Assembly (NCBI RefSeq): GCF_001653715.1
Contig: NZ_LWHQ01000009.1
Span: 1 to 64,000 of the forward strand
DNA from: Methylobacterium platani
GTDB lineage: Bacteria > Pseudomonadota > Alphaproteobacteria > Rhizobiales > Beijerinckiaceae
DNA: 64,000 bases
Direction: 5' to 3'
Below the pieces are notes generated by a model. That model had not been told where the DNA came from and ran no database searches. It saw nothing but the letters and a program-made list of their open reading frames with translations. Below, piece after piece: positions 17,195-25,992 of this stretch (the first letter of the stretch is position 1; each line of letters begins with the position of its first letter). The position numbers were made by a program, and so were the translations under genes.

Positions 17195-18361
17195 ATGCCG
17201 ATGAGGACGACGCGCCGCGTTTTCCTGAAGAGTGCGGCCACGGTCGCGGCTGCCGGCGTCGTCGCGCCGTCGATCATCCGCCCCGCGAGCGCCCAGGGCG
17301 GGACGGTGCGGATCGGCATGGTGCTGCCGGTCACCGGGCCCGGCGCCGATGCCGGCCGCTTCGCCCTCAACGGCGCCAAGATCGCGCTGGAAGCCGTCAA
17401 CAAGGCCGGCGGCGTGCTCGGCAAGCCGATGGAGATCGTCACCGAGGACGACCAGACCACCAATCCGGGCGCGGTGCTGGCCTTCTCGAAGCTCGCCTCG
17501 CAACCCGATCTCGTGGCGTTCCTCGGCTCGATCCGCTCGACCCAGAACCACGCCATGGCGCCGGACATCCTGAAGACCGGAAAGCCCGTGGCCTTCGGCG
17601 GCACCGACCCGGTGCTGACCCAGCTCGGCAACCCCTGGCTGTTCCGCTTCCGCCCGAACGACAGCTTCTCGGCCCGCGTCATCGCCGAGTACGGCGTCGG
17701 CACGCTCGCCAAGAAGAAGTGGGCGATCATCCACTCGACCGACGCCTTCGGCACCAGCGGCGCCAAGGCGCTGACGGAGGCTCTCGGAAAGTCCGGCGCC
17801 ACGGTGGCGCTCGACCAGGGCTATTCCAACCAGAGCCAGGACTTCACCCCGGTGGTGCTGGCGATCCGCCAGTCGGGCGCCGACGTGATCGGCTCCTACT
17901 TCACCTTCGAGAACGACCTCGGCATCTTCGCCCGCCAGCTGCGCCAGCTCGGCGTCCAGGCGCCCTGGGTCGGCTCGGCCTCGATCGTCAACGTCACGGC
18001 GCTCAAGCTCGCCGGTCCCTCGCTCTACAACACCTACGGGGTCGCGGACTACGCCGAGGAATCGAGCGACGCGGCGCGCAACTTCGGCAAGGCCTACCGG
18101 GCGGTGATGAAGATCCCGCCGGACAACCAGTCCTCCTGGACCTTCGACGCCGTGACGGTGCTGGCGAAGGCCATCAACGCCGCCGGCAAGATCGACCCGA
18201 AGGCGATCCGCGAGGCGCTCCTCGCCATCCGCGGCCACGAGGGGGCGGAAGGCACCTACAACTTCGACCAGAACGGCGACGGCCTGCACGGCTACAACGT
18301 GGTGCGCAACGACAAGGGCAACATCGTCTTCGACAAGCGCATCGACTTCTACAAGGGCTGA
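17195..18361 (+). CDS. ABC transporter substrate-binding protein, branched-chain-type (HAAT family)
   Basis: A 388-residue periplasmic protein with a Tat-type signal (MRTTRRVFLKSAATVAAAG, cleavage after ASA-Q near residue 33). The mature protein begins with RIGMVLPVTGPGADAGRFALNGAKIA and has the two-lobed type I binding fold of LivJ/AmiC proteins. ADQ/DDQ-type motif TEDDQTTNPGAVLAF and AIIHSTDAFGTSGAKAL are typical. It is the first gene of a transporter operon (17195-21929). The HAAT family also carries amides, aromatic acids and other carboxylates, so the ligand is not necessarily an amino acid. Alternative ATG at 17201 fits the Tat signal equally well; GGGAGGAAC precedes both. Confidence 0.92.
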   Translation: MPMRTTRRVFLKSAATVAAAGVVAPSIIRPASAQGGTVRIGMVLPVTGPGADAGRFALNGAKIALEAVNKAGGVLGKPMEIVTEDDQTTNPGAVLAFSKLASQPDLVAFLGSIRSTQNHAMAPDILKTGKPVAFGGTDPVLTQLGNPWLFRFRPNDSFSARVIAEYGVGTLAKKKWAIIHSTDAFGTSGAKALTEALGKSGATVALDQGYSNQSQDFTPVVLAIRQSGADVIGSYFTFENDLGIFARQLRQLGVQAPWVGSASIVNVTALKLAGPSLYNTYGVADYAEESSDAARNFGKAYRAVMKIPPDNQSSWTFDAVTVLAKAINAAGKIDPKAIREALLAIRGHEGAEGTYNFDQNGDGLHGYNVVRNDKGNIVFDKRIDFYKG

Positions 18362-18469
18362 CCTGTCGGACATCTCACCGGGACGGCGCTCGAGCCGTCC
18401 CGGCGCCGTTTCGGCCGCTGCCCGATGCGCGGCGGCGCGACCCTTTTCATCCGATCGGGGCGGGCCCGC

Positions 18470-19345
18470 ATGGACCTCATCCTCCAGCTTCTGTTCACAG
18501 GCATCGGCATCGGCGCCGTCTACGCCCTCGTGGCGCTCGGCTTCGTGCTGATCTTCCGCGCCACCAACGTGGTGAACTTCGCGCAAGGCGAGTTCTCGAT
18601 GGTCGCCGCCTTCCTGATGGTGGTCTTCGCCGTCGACCTGCAATGGCCGTACTGGCTGTCGTTCCTGCTCGCCATCGGCGGCATGGCGATGCTGGGCGCG
18701 CTGTTCAACCTCGGCGTCTACTATCCGTTGCGCCACCGCACCTACCTGCCGGTGATCATCTCGACCATCGGCGCCTCGATCTTCCTCGCCAACACCACGC
18801 TCGCCCTCTACGGGCCGCAGCCGCAGGTGCTGCCGCCGGTCTTCGAGACGCAAGGCTTCCTGGTCGGCCCGGTCTACCTCGACACCCAGTACCTCTTGAT
18901 CATCGCCGTGACCGCGGTGCTGGTGGCGTTCCAGTACTGGTTCTTCGAGCACACCCTGATCGGCAAGAAGCTCCAGGCGACCTCGCAGGACAAGGAGATG
19001 GCGGCGCTCCTCGGCATCCCGGTCGCCGGGATGATCATGCTGACCTTCGTCTACAGCGCCGTGTTAGGGGGCATCGCCGGCATCCTGGTCGCGCCGGTGC
19101 TGTTCGTGTCGATCCAGATGGGCGCGACGATCGCGCTGAAGGCCTTCGCCGCCACCATCATCGGCGGCTTCGGCGACGTGACCGGGGCGATCATCGGCGG
19201 GCTGGCTCTCGGCATCATCGAGACCTTCGGCGCCGCCTACATCTCGGTCCCCTACAAGGACGCCTTCGCCTTCATCGTCCTCGTCGCCTTCCTGGCCCTG
19301 CGCCCGCAGGGCATCTTCGGCGAACGCATCGCGGAGAAAGCATGA
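18470..19345 (+). CDS. ABC transporter permease, LivH type
   Basis: A 291-residue inner-membrane protein with about eight helices. N-terminal LLFTGIGIGAVYALVALGFVLIFRATNVVNFAQGEF is the LivH signature; the ATPase-contact region is GKKLQATSQDKEMAALLGIP and FAATIIGGFGDVTGAIIGG. It starts at ATG 18470, 108 bases after the binding-protein stop, and its stop overlaps the next start by four bases (ATGA), which implies translational coupling to the permease-ATPase fusion. It pairs with that permease to form the channel. Confidence 0.92.
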   Translation: MDLILQLLFTGIGIGAVYALVALGFVLIFRATNVVNFAQGEFSMVAAFLMVVFAVDLQWPYWLSFLLAIGGMAMLGALFNLGVYYPLRHRTYLPVIISTIGASIFLANTTLALYGPQPQVLPPVFETQGFLVGPVYLDTQYLLIIAVTAVLVAFQYWFFEHTLIGKKLQATSQDKEMAALLGIPVAGMIMLTFVYSAVLGGIAGILVAPVLFVSIQMGATIALKAFAATIIGGFGDVTGAIIGGLALGIIETFGAAYISVPYKDAFAFIVLVAFLALRPQGIFGERIAEKA

Positions 19346-21171
19346 CCGGCTCCCCTCGCCCCGTCGCGGCGGACCCGGTGTCCGTGGCGCCCGCCCGCCG
19401 CTTTCCCGTCGGCACCCTCGCCTACGTCGCCCTGGTCGCGGTCGCGGTGTTCCTCGCCGCCACGACGCCGTTCAGCGGCTACGTGCTCAACATCCTGATG
19501 CAGGCCGCGACCTACGCCATCGCGGTCATCGGGCTCACCGTCGTGCTGGGCCTGTGCGGGCAGATCAACCTGGCGCAGGCCGCGTTCTTCGGCATCGGCG
19601 CCTACGCGGTCGGCCTCGGCACCGTCGATCTCGGGATCAGCTTCTGGCTCTGCCTGCCGATCGGCCTCGTCCTGGCCCTCGTCCTCGGCGCGGTGCTCGG
19701 CGCCTCGACGCTGCGCCTCGGCGGCCACTACCTCGCCATGGTGACGATCTCGTTCCAGCAGATCCTGACGCTGATCATGATCAACTGGATCCCGGTCACC
19801 CACGGGCCGGACGGCGTGCCGAACATCAAGCGCCCCGGCCTGTTCACCGACGGCCAGAGCTACCTCGCGCTCTGCGTCGTCGTGCTGGCGGCGGTGGCCT
19901 ACGCGGTGTGGCGGATGCCGAAGACCCGCCTCGGCCGCGCCATGCGGGCGGTGCGCGACAACGAGCTGGCGGCCGGCGTCACCGGCATCGACATCTACCG
20001 CACCAAGGTCATGGCCTTCGCCATCGGGGCGCTGCTCGCGGGCTTAGGCGGCGGGCTGTTTGCCGGCAGCTTCACCTATATCAGCCCGGACCAGTTCTCC
20101 TTCGCCGAATCGGTGGTGTTCCTCACCATGGCGCTCCTCGGCGGCGTCGGCTCGCCGGTCGGCGCGGTGATCGGCACCGGCCTCCTGATCCTGATCCCGG
20201 AATGGCTGCGCTTCCTCAAGGAGATCCCTGGGCTCTACCTCGCGATCTACGGGCTCGCCGTGATCCTGATCGTGGTGTTCATGCCGGAGGGCATCTGGGG
20301 CTTCCTCGGCGACCAGGTGAAGCGCCTGCGGCCGCGCAAGGCCGCCGCCCCCCGGGCGCAAGACCTGACGCTGACGCAGGACGCAGGCATCGCCGCCCCG
20401 GTCATCGAGGTCGAGGGGCTGTCCAAGCACTTCGGCGGCCTGAAGGCGGTCGACGAGGTCAGCTTCACGGTGACCCGCGGCGGCATCCACGCGCTGATCG
20501 GCCCGAATGGATCGGGCAAGACCACGACGCTCAACGTGCTGTCGGGCCTCTACACCCCGACCGGCGGCCGGGTGCGGCTCAACGGGCGGGACATCACCCG
20601 CTTCGCGCCGCACCAGCGCGCGGGCGCGGGGCTCGGGCGGACGTTCCAGAACATCCGCCTGTTCCGCTCGATGAGCGCGCTCGAGAACGTGGTGATCGGC
20701 GCCGAGCGGCCGGGCAACGGCATCGTCGCCCAGACCCGTGCCTCGCTGGAGGCGCGGGCCCGCGCCGCCCTCGCCTTCGTCGGCCTGGAGGCCAGGGCCG
20801 ACGAGCCGATCTCGTCCTTCTCCTACGGGCATCAGCGCCTGGTCGAGATCGCCCGGGCGCTGGCCGGCAACCCGGTGCTGCTCCTCCTCGACGAGCCGGC
20901 GGCGGGCCTCAACTCGTCGGAGAAGAACGCGCTCACCGTGCTCCTGCGCCGGATGGCGGCGAAGGGCCTGACCATCCTGATCATCGACCACGACATGACG
21001 CTGGTGAGCGACGTGGCGAGCCACATCACGGTGCTGAATTTCGGCCGGCGCATCGCCGACGGGGTCACCGCCACGGTGCTGCGCGAGCCGGCGGTGATCG
21101 AGGCCTATCTCGGCCAGGAAGCGTCCGATGGGCCGAATGTCGGCCTCAAGACCGACCTCGCGACGGCTTAG
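19342..21171 (+). CDS. fused LivM-type permease and LivG-type ATPase
   Basis: A 609-residue fusion. Residues ~15-330 form the LivM permease: IGLTVVLGLCGQINLAQAAFFGIGAYAVG, and the coupling segment AVRDNELAAGVTGIDIYRTK. A short linker follows, and from ~355 an ABC ATPase: Walker A GPNGSGKT near residue 388, SSFSYGHQRLVEIARAL signature (LSGGQ replaced by FSYGH, as usual in LivG), Walker B VLLLLDEPAAGL, and the switch His in IIDHDM. The LivG C-terminal tail (EPAVIEAYLG) is present. In many genomes these are two genes. No internal start is needed and the frame is continuous, so a single polypeptide is likely. Confidence 0.93.
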   Translation: MTGSPRPVAADPVSVAPARRFPVGTLAYVALVAVAVFLAATTPFSGYVLNILMQAATYAIAVIGLTVVLGLCGQINLAQAAFFGIGAYAVGLGTVDLGISFWLCLPIGLVLALVLGAVLGASTLRLGGHYLAMVTISFQQILTLIMINWIPVTHGPDGVPNIKRPGLFTDGQSYLALCVVVLAAVAYAVWRMPKTRLGRAMRAVRDNELAAGVTGIDIYRTKVMAFAIGALLAGLGGGLFAGSFTYISPDQFSFAESVVFLTMALLGGVGSPVGAVIGTGLLILIPEWLRFLKEIPGLYLAIYGLAVILIVVFMPEGIWGFLGDQVKRLRPRKAAAPRAQDLTLTQDAGIAAPVIEVEGLSKHFGGLKAVDEVSFTVTRGGIHALIGPNGSGKTTTLNVLSGLYTPTGGRVRLNGRDITRFAPHQRAGAGLGRTFQNIRLFRSMSALENVVIGAERPGNGIVAQTRASLEARARAALAFVGLEARADEPISSFSYGHQRLVEIARALAGNPVLLLLDEPAAGLNSSEKNALTVLLRRMAAKGLTILIIDHDMTLVSDVASHITVLNFGRRIADGVTATVLREPAVIEAYLGQEASDGPNVGLKTDLATA

Positions 21172-21185
21172 AACGGGAGACACGG

Positions 21186-21929
21186 ATGGCACTCCTGGAA
21201 ATCCGCGACCTGACCGTGCGCTACGGCGAGATCGAGGCCGTGCGCGGCATCTCGTTCTCGGTCGAGCCCGGCGAGGTCGTGACGCTGCTGGGCTCCAACG
21301 GGGCCGGCAAGTCGACGACGCTCAAGACCGTCTCCGGCCTGGTGAAGCCGGCTGGCGGCGAGGTGCTGTTCGAGGGCAAGTCCCTCCTCGGGCTCAACCC
21401 CGAGGAGATCGTGCGCCGCGGCGTGGCGCATGTGCCGGAGGGGCGCCGGGTCTTCCCGGGCCTCACGGTGCGCGAGAACATCATGCTCGGCGCCTCGAAC
21501 CGGAAGGGTCTCTCGACCCGCCAGATCAAGGACGAGGCGGAGGGCATGTTCGAGCTCTTCCCCGACATCCGCCGCTTCGGCGACGCGCTCGGCTGGACGC
21601 TCTCGGGCGGCCAGCTCCAGATGGTGGCCCTCGCCCGCGGGCTGATGGCGAAGCCCCGCATCCTGCTCCTCGACGAGCCGTCGCTCGGCCTCGCCCCGGT
21701 GATCGTCCAGGCGGTGTTCGCGATCATCGCCGAGGTGCGCCGGCGCGGCACCACCGTGCTCCTCGTCGAGCAGAACGCCCGCATGGGCCTCTCGGTCGCC
21801 GATCGCGGCTACGTGCTGGAGACCGGCAAGCTCGTGCTCAGCGGCGCGCCGCAGGAGCTGTGGGCCAACGACGACATCCGGGCGGCTTACTTGGGCGGGC
21901 GGGCCAAGGCGGAGGCCTTGGCGCATTGA
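21186..21929 (+). CDS. ABC transporter ATPase, LivF type
   Basis: A 247-residue cytoplasmic ATPase that partners the fused LivG domain. Walker A GSNGAGKST at 36-44, Q-loop region HVPEGRRVFPGLTVREN, signature TLSGGQLQMVALARGLM, Walker B ILLLDEPSLGLAP, and switch region LVEQNA. The gene begins 14 bases after the fusion gene with GGGAGACACGG upstream. It closes the transporter operon and is followed by palindromic repeat copy B, which may serve as the transcript end. Confidence 0.93.
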   Translation: MALLEIRDLTVRYGEIEAVRGISFSVEPGEVVTLLGSNGAGKSTTLKTVSGLVKPAGGEVLFEGKSLLGLNPEEIVRRGVAHVPEGRRVFPGLTVRENIMLGASNRKGLSTRQIKDEAEGMFELFPDIRRFGDALGWTLSGGQLQMVALARGLMAKPRILLLDEPSLGLAPVIVQAVFAIIAEVRRRGTTVLLVEQNARMGLSVADRGYVLETGKLVLSGAPQELWANDDIRAAYLGGRAKAEALAH

Positions 21930-21960
21930 GCCTGTCCTGCTGAAAAGGAGGGCGCGGGTC

Positions 21961-22110
21961 CCCCCTCTCCCGTGTGGGAGAGGGGATGGGGGTGAGGGTG
22001 ACACGCTTCAGCGTGAACCTCTGAGCGTAGTGCTGGCAGCGGAACGGTCGGATCTAGACTCAGAACCGTAGCACCCTCACCCCTACCCCTCTCCCACACG
22101 GGAGAGGGGA
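21961..22110. repeat. GGGTGAGGG-type palindromic repeat, copy B (complete)
   Basis: Starts with the hairpin cccctctcccgtgtgggaga, then gatgggggtgagggtgacac; ends with gcaccctcacccctaccc plus an inverted copy of the same hairpin. So it is a ~150-base element with nested inverted ends, opposite in orientation to copy A at 1-124. The ends are conserved between copies while about two thirds of the inside differ. Confidence 0.82.
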
Positions 22111-22198
22111 TCCCGCGCTCTATGACACGCGAAACGCAGAATGGCCCGACGGACCCCACGGCCGTATGATGGCTCTTCAGACTCACAAGGTCCCGCCC

Positions 22199-23752
22199 AT
22201 GTCCGCCCCCACCCCGCTTCACCCCACCAACCCCCGCATCGTGCGCCTCAGCCACGAGGACAACGTCGTGGTGGCGGTGGATCCGATCGTGCCCGGCGCA
22301 ACCGTGGAGGGCGTGACCGCCTCGGCCCGCGTCCCGCGGGGCCACAAATTCGCGGTCGTGCCGATCGCCGAGGGCGCGCCGATCCGCAAGTTCGGCCAGA
22401 TCATCGGATTCGCCAGCCGCGCCATCGCGCCGGGCGAGTGGGTGCACGAGCACAATGTCGGCTTAGGCGAAGCCAAGGGCGATTTCGCCCGCGACTACCG
22501 CTTCTGCGAGGAGGCGAGGCCCGTCGCGATGGTGCCGGAGACGCAGCGCGCCACCTTCGAGGGCTACCGCCGGGCCGACGGCAAGGTCGGCACCCGCAAC
22601 TATGTCGGCGTGCTCACCTCGGTGAACTGCTCGGCGACCGTCGCCCGCTTCATCGCCGAGGAGGCGCGCCGCTCTGGCCTCCTCGACCAGTTCCCCGGCA
22701 TCGACGGCATCATCCCGCTCACCCACGGCACCGGCTGCGGCTACGACATCCAGGGCGAGGGCGCCGACATCCTCAAGCGCACGCTGTGGGGCTACGCCGC
22801 CAACCCGAACATGGGCGGCGTGATCATGGTCGGCCTCGGCTGCGAGGGCCTGCAGATCGACCGCTGGAAGCGCGCCTACGGCATCGAGGAGAGCGAGACC
22901 TTCCGCAGCTTCACCATCCAGGATACCGGCGGCACGCGGCGCACCATCGAGGCCGGCGTCGCGGCGCTCCGCGAGATGCTGCCCTCCGTCGCGAAGGCGA
23001 AGCGCGAGACCGTGCCGGCCTCCGAGCTGATGCTGGCGCTCCAATGCGGCGGCTCGGACGGGTATTCGGGCATCACGGCGAACCCGGCGCTCGGCGCCGC
23101 GGTCGACCGGTTGGTGGCCGAGGGCGGCACCGCGATCCTGTCCGAGACGCCGGAGATCTACGGCGCCGAGCACCTGCTGACGGCGCGCGCCGCGACCCCC
23201 GAGATCGGCCACAAGCTCGTCGAGATGATCCACTGGTGGGAGGCCTACACCGCCCGCAACGGCGGCGAGATGAACAACAACCCCTCCCCCGGCAACAAGG
23301 CCGGCGGCCTCACCACCATCCTGGAGAAGTCGCTCGGGGCCACAGCCAAGGGCGGCACCATGACGCTCGCGGGCGTCTACCGCTACGCCGAGCCGGTGAC
23401 GGCGAAGGGCTTCGTCTACATGGACACCCCCGGCTTCGATCCGGTGGCGGCGACCGGCCAGGTCGCGGGCGGGGCCAACGTGCTCTGCTTCACCACCGGC
23501 CGCGGCTCGGCCTATGGCTGCAAGCCGACCCCGTCGATCAAGCTCGCCACCAACAGCGAGATGTACCGGCGGATGCAGGACGACATGGACATCGATTGCG
23601 GCGACGTGCTCGACGGCGTCTCGATCGAGGAGAAGGGCCGGCAGATCTTCGAGACGGTCCTGCGCGTGGCGTCGGGCGAGCGCACCAAGTCCGAGGGCTT
23701 CGGCTACGGCGACGCCGAATTCGTGCCGTGGCAGATCGGGGCGGTGATGTAG
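22199..23752 (+). CDS. UxaA-family sugar-acid dehydratase (altronate/galactarate dehydratase-like)
   Basis: A 517-residue cytosolic hydro-lyase. The N-terminal SAF domain (RIVRLSHEDNVVVAVDPI, about residues 12-90) is followed by the large UxaA domain with the iron-site cysteine motifs THGTGCGYD, LGCEGLQ and LQCGGSDGYSGITANP, and MNNNPSPGNKAGGLT. Family members dehydrate D-altronate, D-galactarate or similar aldonates to 2-keto-3-deoxy acids. It sits after an ABC importer and before an MFS carrier. I chose ATG 22199 because the protein begins just before the SAF domain; ATG 22166 would add 11 residues and lacks a ribosome site. The exact sugar acid is unknown. Confidence 0.88.
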   Translation: MSAPTPLHPTNPRIVRLSHEDNVVVAVDPIVPGATVEGVTASARVPRGHKFAVVPIAEGAPIRKFGQIIGFASRAIAPGEWVHEHNVGLGEAKGDFARDYRFCEEARPVAMVPETQRATFEGYRRADGKVGTRNYVGVLTSVNCSATVARFIAEEARRSGLLDQFPGIDGIIPLTHGTGCGYDIQGEGADILKRTLWGYAANPNMGGVIMVGLGCEGLQIDRWKRAYGIEESETFRSFTIQDTGGTRRTIEAGVAALREMLPSVAKAKRETVPASELMLALQCGGSDGYSGITANPALGAAVDRLVAEGGTAILSETPEIYGAEHLLTARAATPEIGHKLVEMIHWWEAYTARNGGEMNNNPSPGNKAGGLTTILEKSLGATAKGGTMTLAGVYRYAEPVTAKGFVYMDTPGFDPVAATGQVAGGANVLCFTTGRGSAYGCKPTPSIKLATNSEMYRRMQDDMDIDCGDVLDGVSIEEKGRQIFETVLRVASGERTKSEGFGYGDAEFVPWQIGAVM

Positions 23753-23836
23753 CCGGCGCGATATGGCGGCGGCGGCCGAACCGTTCTAAGGGGCGCTCCG
23801 GGGCACAAGGACAAGAACGCCCCGGAGGACACCACG

Positions 23837-25138
23837 ATGACACCGGATGTGAGCAGCGGGCAGGATCTCACCCGCCGCCAATGGAAGATGACGCTGCTCG
23901 CGAGCCTGGGCGGCGGGCTCGAGTACTACGACTTCATCGTCTACGGGATCTTCGCCAAGGACATCGCCGCCGCCTTCTTCCCGGCGAGCGATCCGGTCGC
24001 GGCCCTGACCCTGTCGCTGGCGGTGTTCGCGGTCGGCTACCTCGCCCGGCCGCTGGGCGGGCTGGTCCTGAGCCATTTCGGCGACCGCTACGGCCGCAAG
24101 ACCGTGTTCGTCGTCACCGTCTTCACCATGTCGGCCTGCACGCTGGGCATGGGCCTGGTGCCGGCTTATGCCTCCTGGGGCGTATGGGCGACGCTGCTCC
24201 TCGTGACCTTGCGCTTCGTGCAGGGGCTCTGCATCGGCGGCGAGTTGCCCGGTGCGATCACGTTCGTGGTCGAGACCGCGTCGCGCCGCCCGGGGCTCGC
24301 CTGCGGCATCGTCTTCTGCCTCGTCAACGGCGGCGTGCTGCTGGCGGCGCTGGTCAATCTCGGCCTGCAAACCTTCCTGCCGCCGGCGGCGATGGCCGAG
24401 TACGGCTGGCGCATCGCGTTCCTGTTCGGCGGGGTGGTCGGGCTCGTGAGCTTCGTGCTGCGGCGCTCGCTTGAGGAGACGCCCGAGTTCCTGCGCCTCC
24501 AGCACCGCGCCGCCCGCAGCCCGATCGTCGAGGTGCTGCGCCATCACCGCCGCGAGGTGCTCATCGGCATCGGCATCGTGGCGCTGACGGCGGGCTTCAA
24601 CGGCATCCTGTTCGCCCACATGCCGGCCTACCTGATCCAGGTGCTCAAGTACCCGCCGAAGACCGTGGCGATGGCGATGAACGTCGCGCTGTTCGCCATG
24701 TCCGCCTCGCTGCTCTTCGCCTCGTTCTTCGCCGACCGGGTGCCGCCGCGCCGGCTGATGCAGGCTTCCGCGCTGATCATCCTGATCGGCGTGATCCCGG
24801 CCTACGGGATGCTGGCGCGGGGCGACGCCGACCTGTTCCTGGTGCTGCCGCTCCTCACCATGGCGGTGGCCGGGGCCAACGGCAGCTTCGCCTTCCTGCT
24901 CGCCGGCCTGTTCCCGACCCGGGTGCGGTTCAGCGGCGTCGCGCTGTCGCTCAATGTCGGCTTCACGCTCTTGAGCGGCCTCGGGCCCCTCGCCGCCAAC
25001 GCGCTGATCGGCGCCACCGGCTGGACGGCGGCGCCCGGGCTCATCATCGCGGCCTCGGCGCTGATCGGCCTCGTGGTCGCGAGCCGGCTCTCGGACCGGC
25101 CGACGACTCTTGCCGAGCCTGTACCGGTTTCGGGCTGA
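23837..25138 (+). CDS. MFS transporter, metabolite:H+ symporter type
   Basis: A 433-residue inner-membrane carrier with 12 predicted helices. GGGLEYYDFIVYG in helix 1, the loop 2-3 motif GDRYGRKTVF, RFVQGLCIGGELPGA in helix 4, and the middle-loop LEETPEF place it in the MHS group, which imports carboxylates (citrate, ketoglutarate, shikimate, proline/betaine). It lies 84 bases after the UxaA-family dehydratase on the same strand, so import of a sugar acid or a related carboxylate is plausible. ATG 23837 has GGAGGACACC upstream. Confidence 0.9.
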   Translation: MTPDVSSGQDLTRRQWKMTLLASLGGGLEYYDFIVYGIFAKDIAAAFFPASDPVAALTLSLAVFAVGYLARPLGGLVLSHFGDRYGRKTVFVVTVFTMSACTLGMGLVPAYASWGVWATLLLVTLRFVQGLCIGGELPGAITFVVETASRRPGLACGIVFCLVNGGVLLAALVNLGLQTFLPPAAMAEYGWRIAFLFGGVVGLVSFVLRRSLEETPEFLRLQHRAARSPIVEVLRHHRREVLIGIGIVALTAGFNGILFAHMPAYLIQVLKYPPKTVAMAMNVALFAMSASLLFASFFADRVPPRRLMQASALIILIGVIPAYGMLARGDADLFLVLPLLTMAVAGANGSFAFLLAGLFPTRVRFSGVALSLNVGFTLLSGLGPLAANALIGATGWTAAPGLIIAASALIGLVVASRLSDRPTTLAEPVPVSG

Positions 25139-25280
25139 GTGTCGTTGCCGGGCCGCCCCGTTTCGGGGCGGTCCGGCTCGAGCAGCGCTGCGGCGCAACG
25201 CAGTGATGGCGCGGGCCGTATGCTCGCGAGACATCGGCTCCGCGTCGACCAGGGGCGTCCCCGACCGCGACTGGACGTCG

Positions 25281-25418
25281 TCAGCGCTCCGGATGCCGCT
25301 CGCGCCAGCGCGGGCCGGGTCCGCGCATGTAGTGCAATTCGGGCCGATAGGGGTCGGTGAGCTCCGCGACGAGGTCCCGCCAACGCTGGGTGAGGCGTCC
25401 GACGAAAGCCATCAGCAT
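25281..25418 (-). CDS. predicted small protein (45 aa)
   Basis: A short frame, MLMAFVGRLTQRWRDLVAEL followed by TDPYRPELHYMRGPGPRWRERHPER. Its ATG has a textbook AGGAGG 8 bases upstream, unusual for a chance frame. It would be a basic, Trp/Arg-rich, mostly soluble peptide with an amphipathic N-terminal helix. It follows another small frame (25567-25713) on the same strand, and the two may share a transcript. I recognise no family. It lies convergent with the MFS gene end, so it is not an antisense artefact of a large gene. Confidence 0.5.
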   Translation of the reverse strand: MLMAFVGRLTQRWRDLVAELTDPYRPELHYMRGPGPRWRERHPER

Positions 25419-25566
25419 GGAACCGTCCTCCTGCGCGCGATCGATTCGCCAGCGAGCCAGGCAGGGATCGTGCCGGGCGAATCTTGCGAAACTCTTGCGT
25501 GGCGAAAATCTTGCCGGGCAGGCTGGTCCGGGGTTTTGGCGAGAGTGCGACGGCGGCGTGGAGAGC

Positions 25567-25713
25567 TCAGGGCAGGATCCCGGCGAGCGTGAGCCCGCCG
25601 GCGGCGATCACCGCCAGGATCACGCCCCAGAGGTCGAGGGGCATCGCGGCCCACCAGGCGGTGCTCTCGGCCCGCGGCAGCGGGGCGTCCGGTGCCTGTG
25701 CGACGTGGCGCAT
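25567..25713 (-). CDS. predicted 48-residue single-span membrane protein
   Basis: The frame encodes MRHVAQAPDAPLPRAE, a Trp-Trp pair, then a hydrophobic span (WGVILAVIAAGGLTLAGIL) reaching the C-terminus. AGGGAGA ends 6 bases before the ATG. Layout (short polar N-terminus, one C-terminal helix) is like the 40-residue frame at 8460-8582, though the sequences are not clearly related. Such peptides often act as small partners of larger membrane complexes, but no partner can be named here. It is divergent from the amidase gene with a 279-base gap that shows no other gene. Confidence 0.5.
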   Translation of the reverse strand: MRHVAQAPDAPLPRAESTAWWAAMPLDLWGVILAVIAAGGLTLAGILP

Positions 25714-25992
25714 GGATTGTCTCCCTCGGACGGGTTCGCATCCTCCGGGCGCCCGTCTCGTGCGGGCGTCCCTGCCTCATCCTACAGCGCAGGGCCTGCC
25801 CTCGCAGCAGGAAGGACGAAAAACGGTCAGGCACCGGCGCTCAAAGATGCGCCGGTGCCGCGCCTCTGCCCGCGGCCTGGGCAGCGACGGCGGGCGGACG
25901 GCGCGGCGACGGACCCGAGCCCTGCGCCGGACGCGCTTGTTGCGCCGCCCGCCCCCGTGCTCCGCTGTCGGGACGTTGTCCAGGACCGAGCC

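Noticed and set aside
17011-19341. N-terminal extension of the LivM-LivG fusion into a 1386-residue frame
   Set aside because: The extension overlaps the binding protein and LivH in another frame. The ATGA overlap at 19342 and the permease N-terminus fix the true start.
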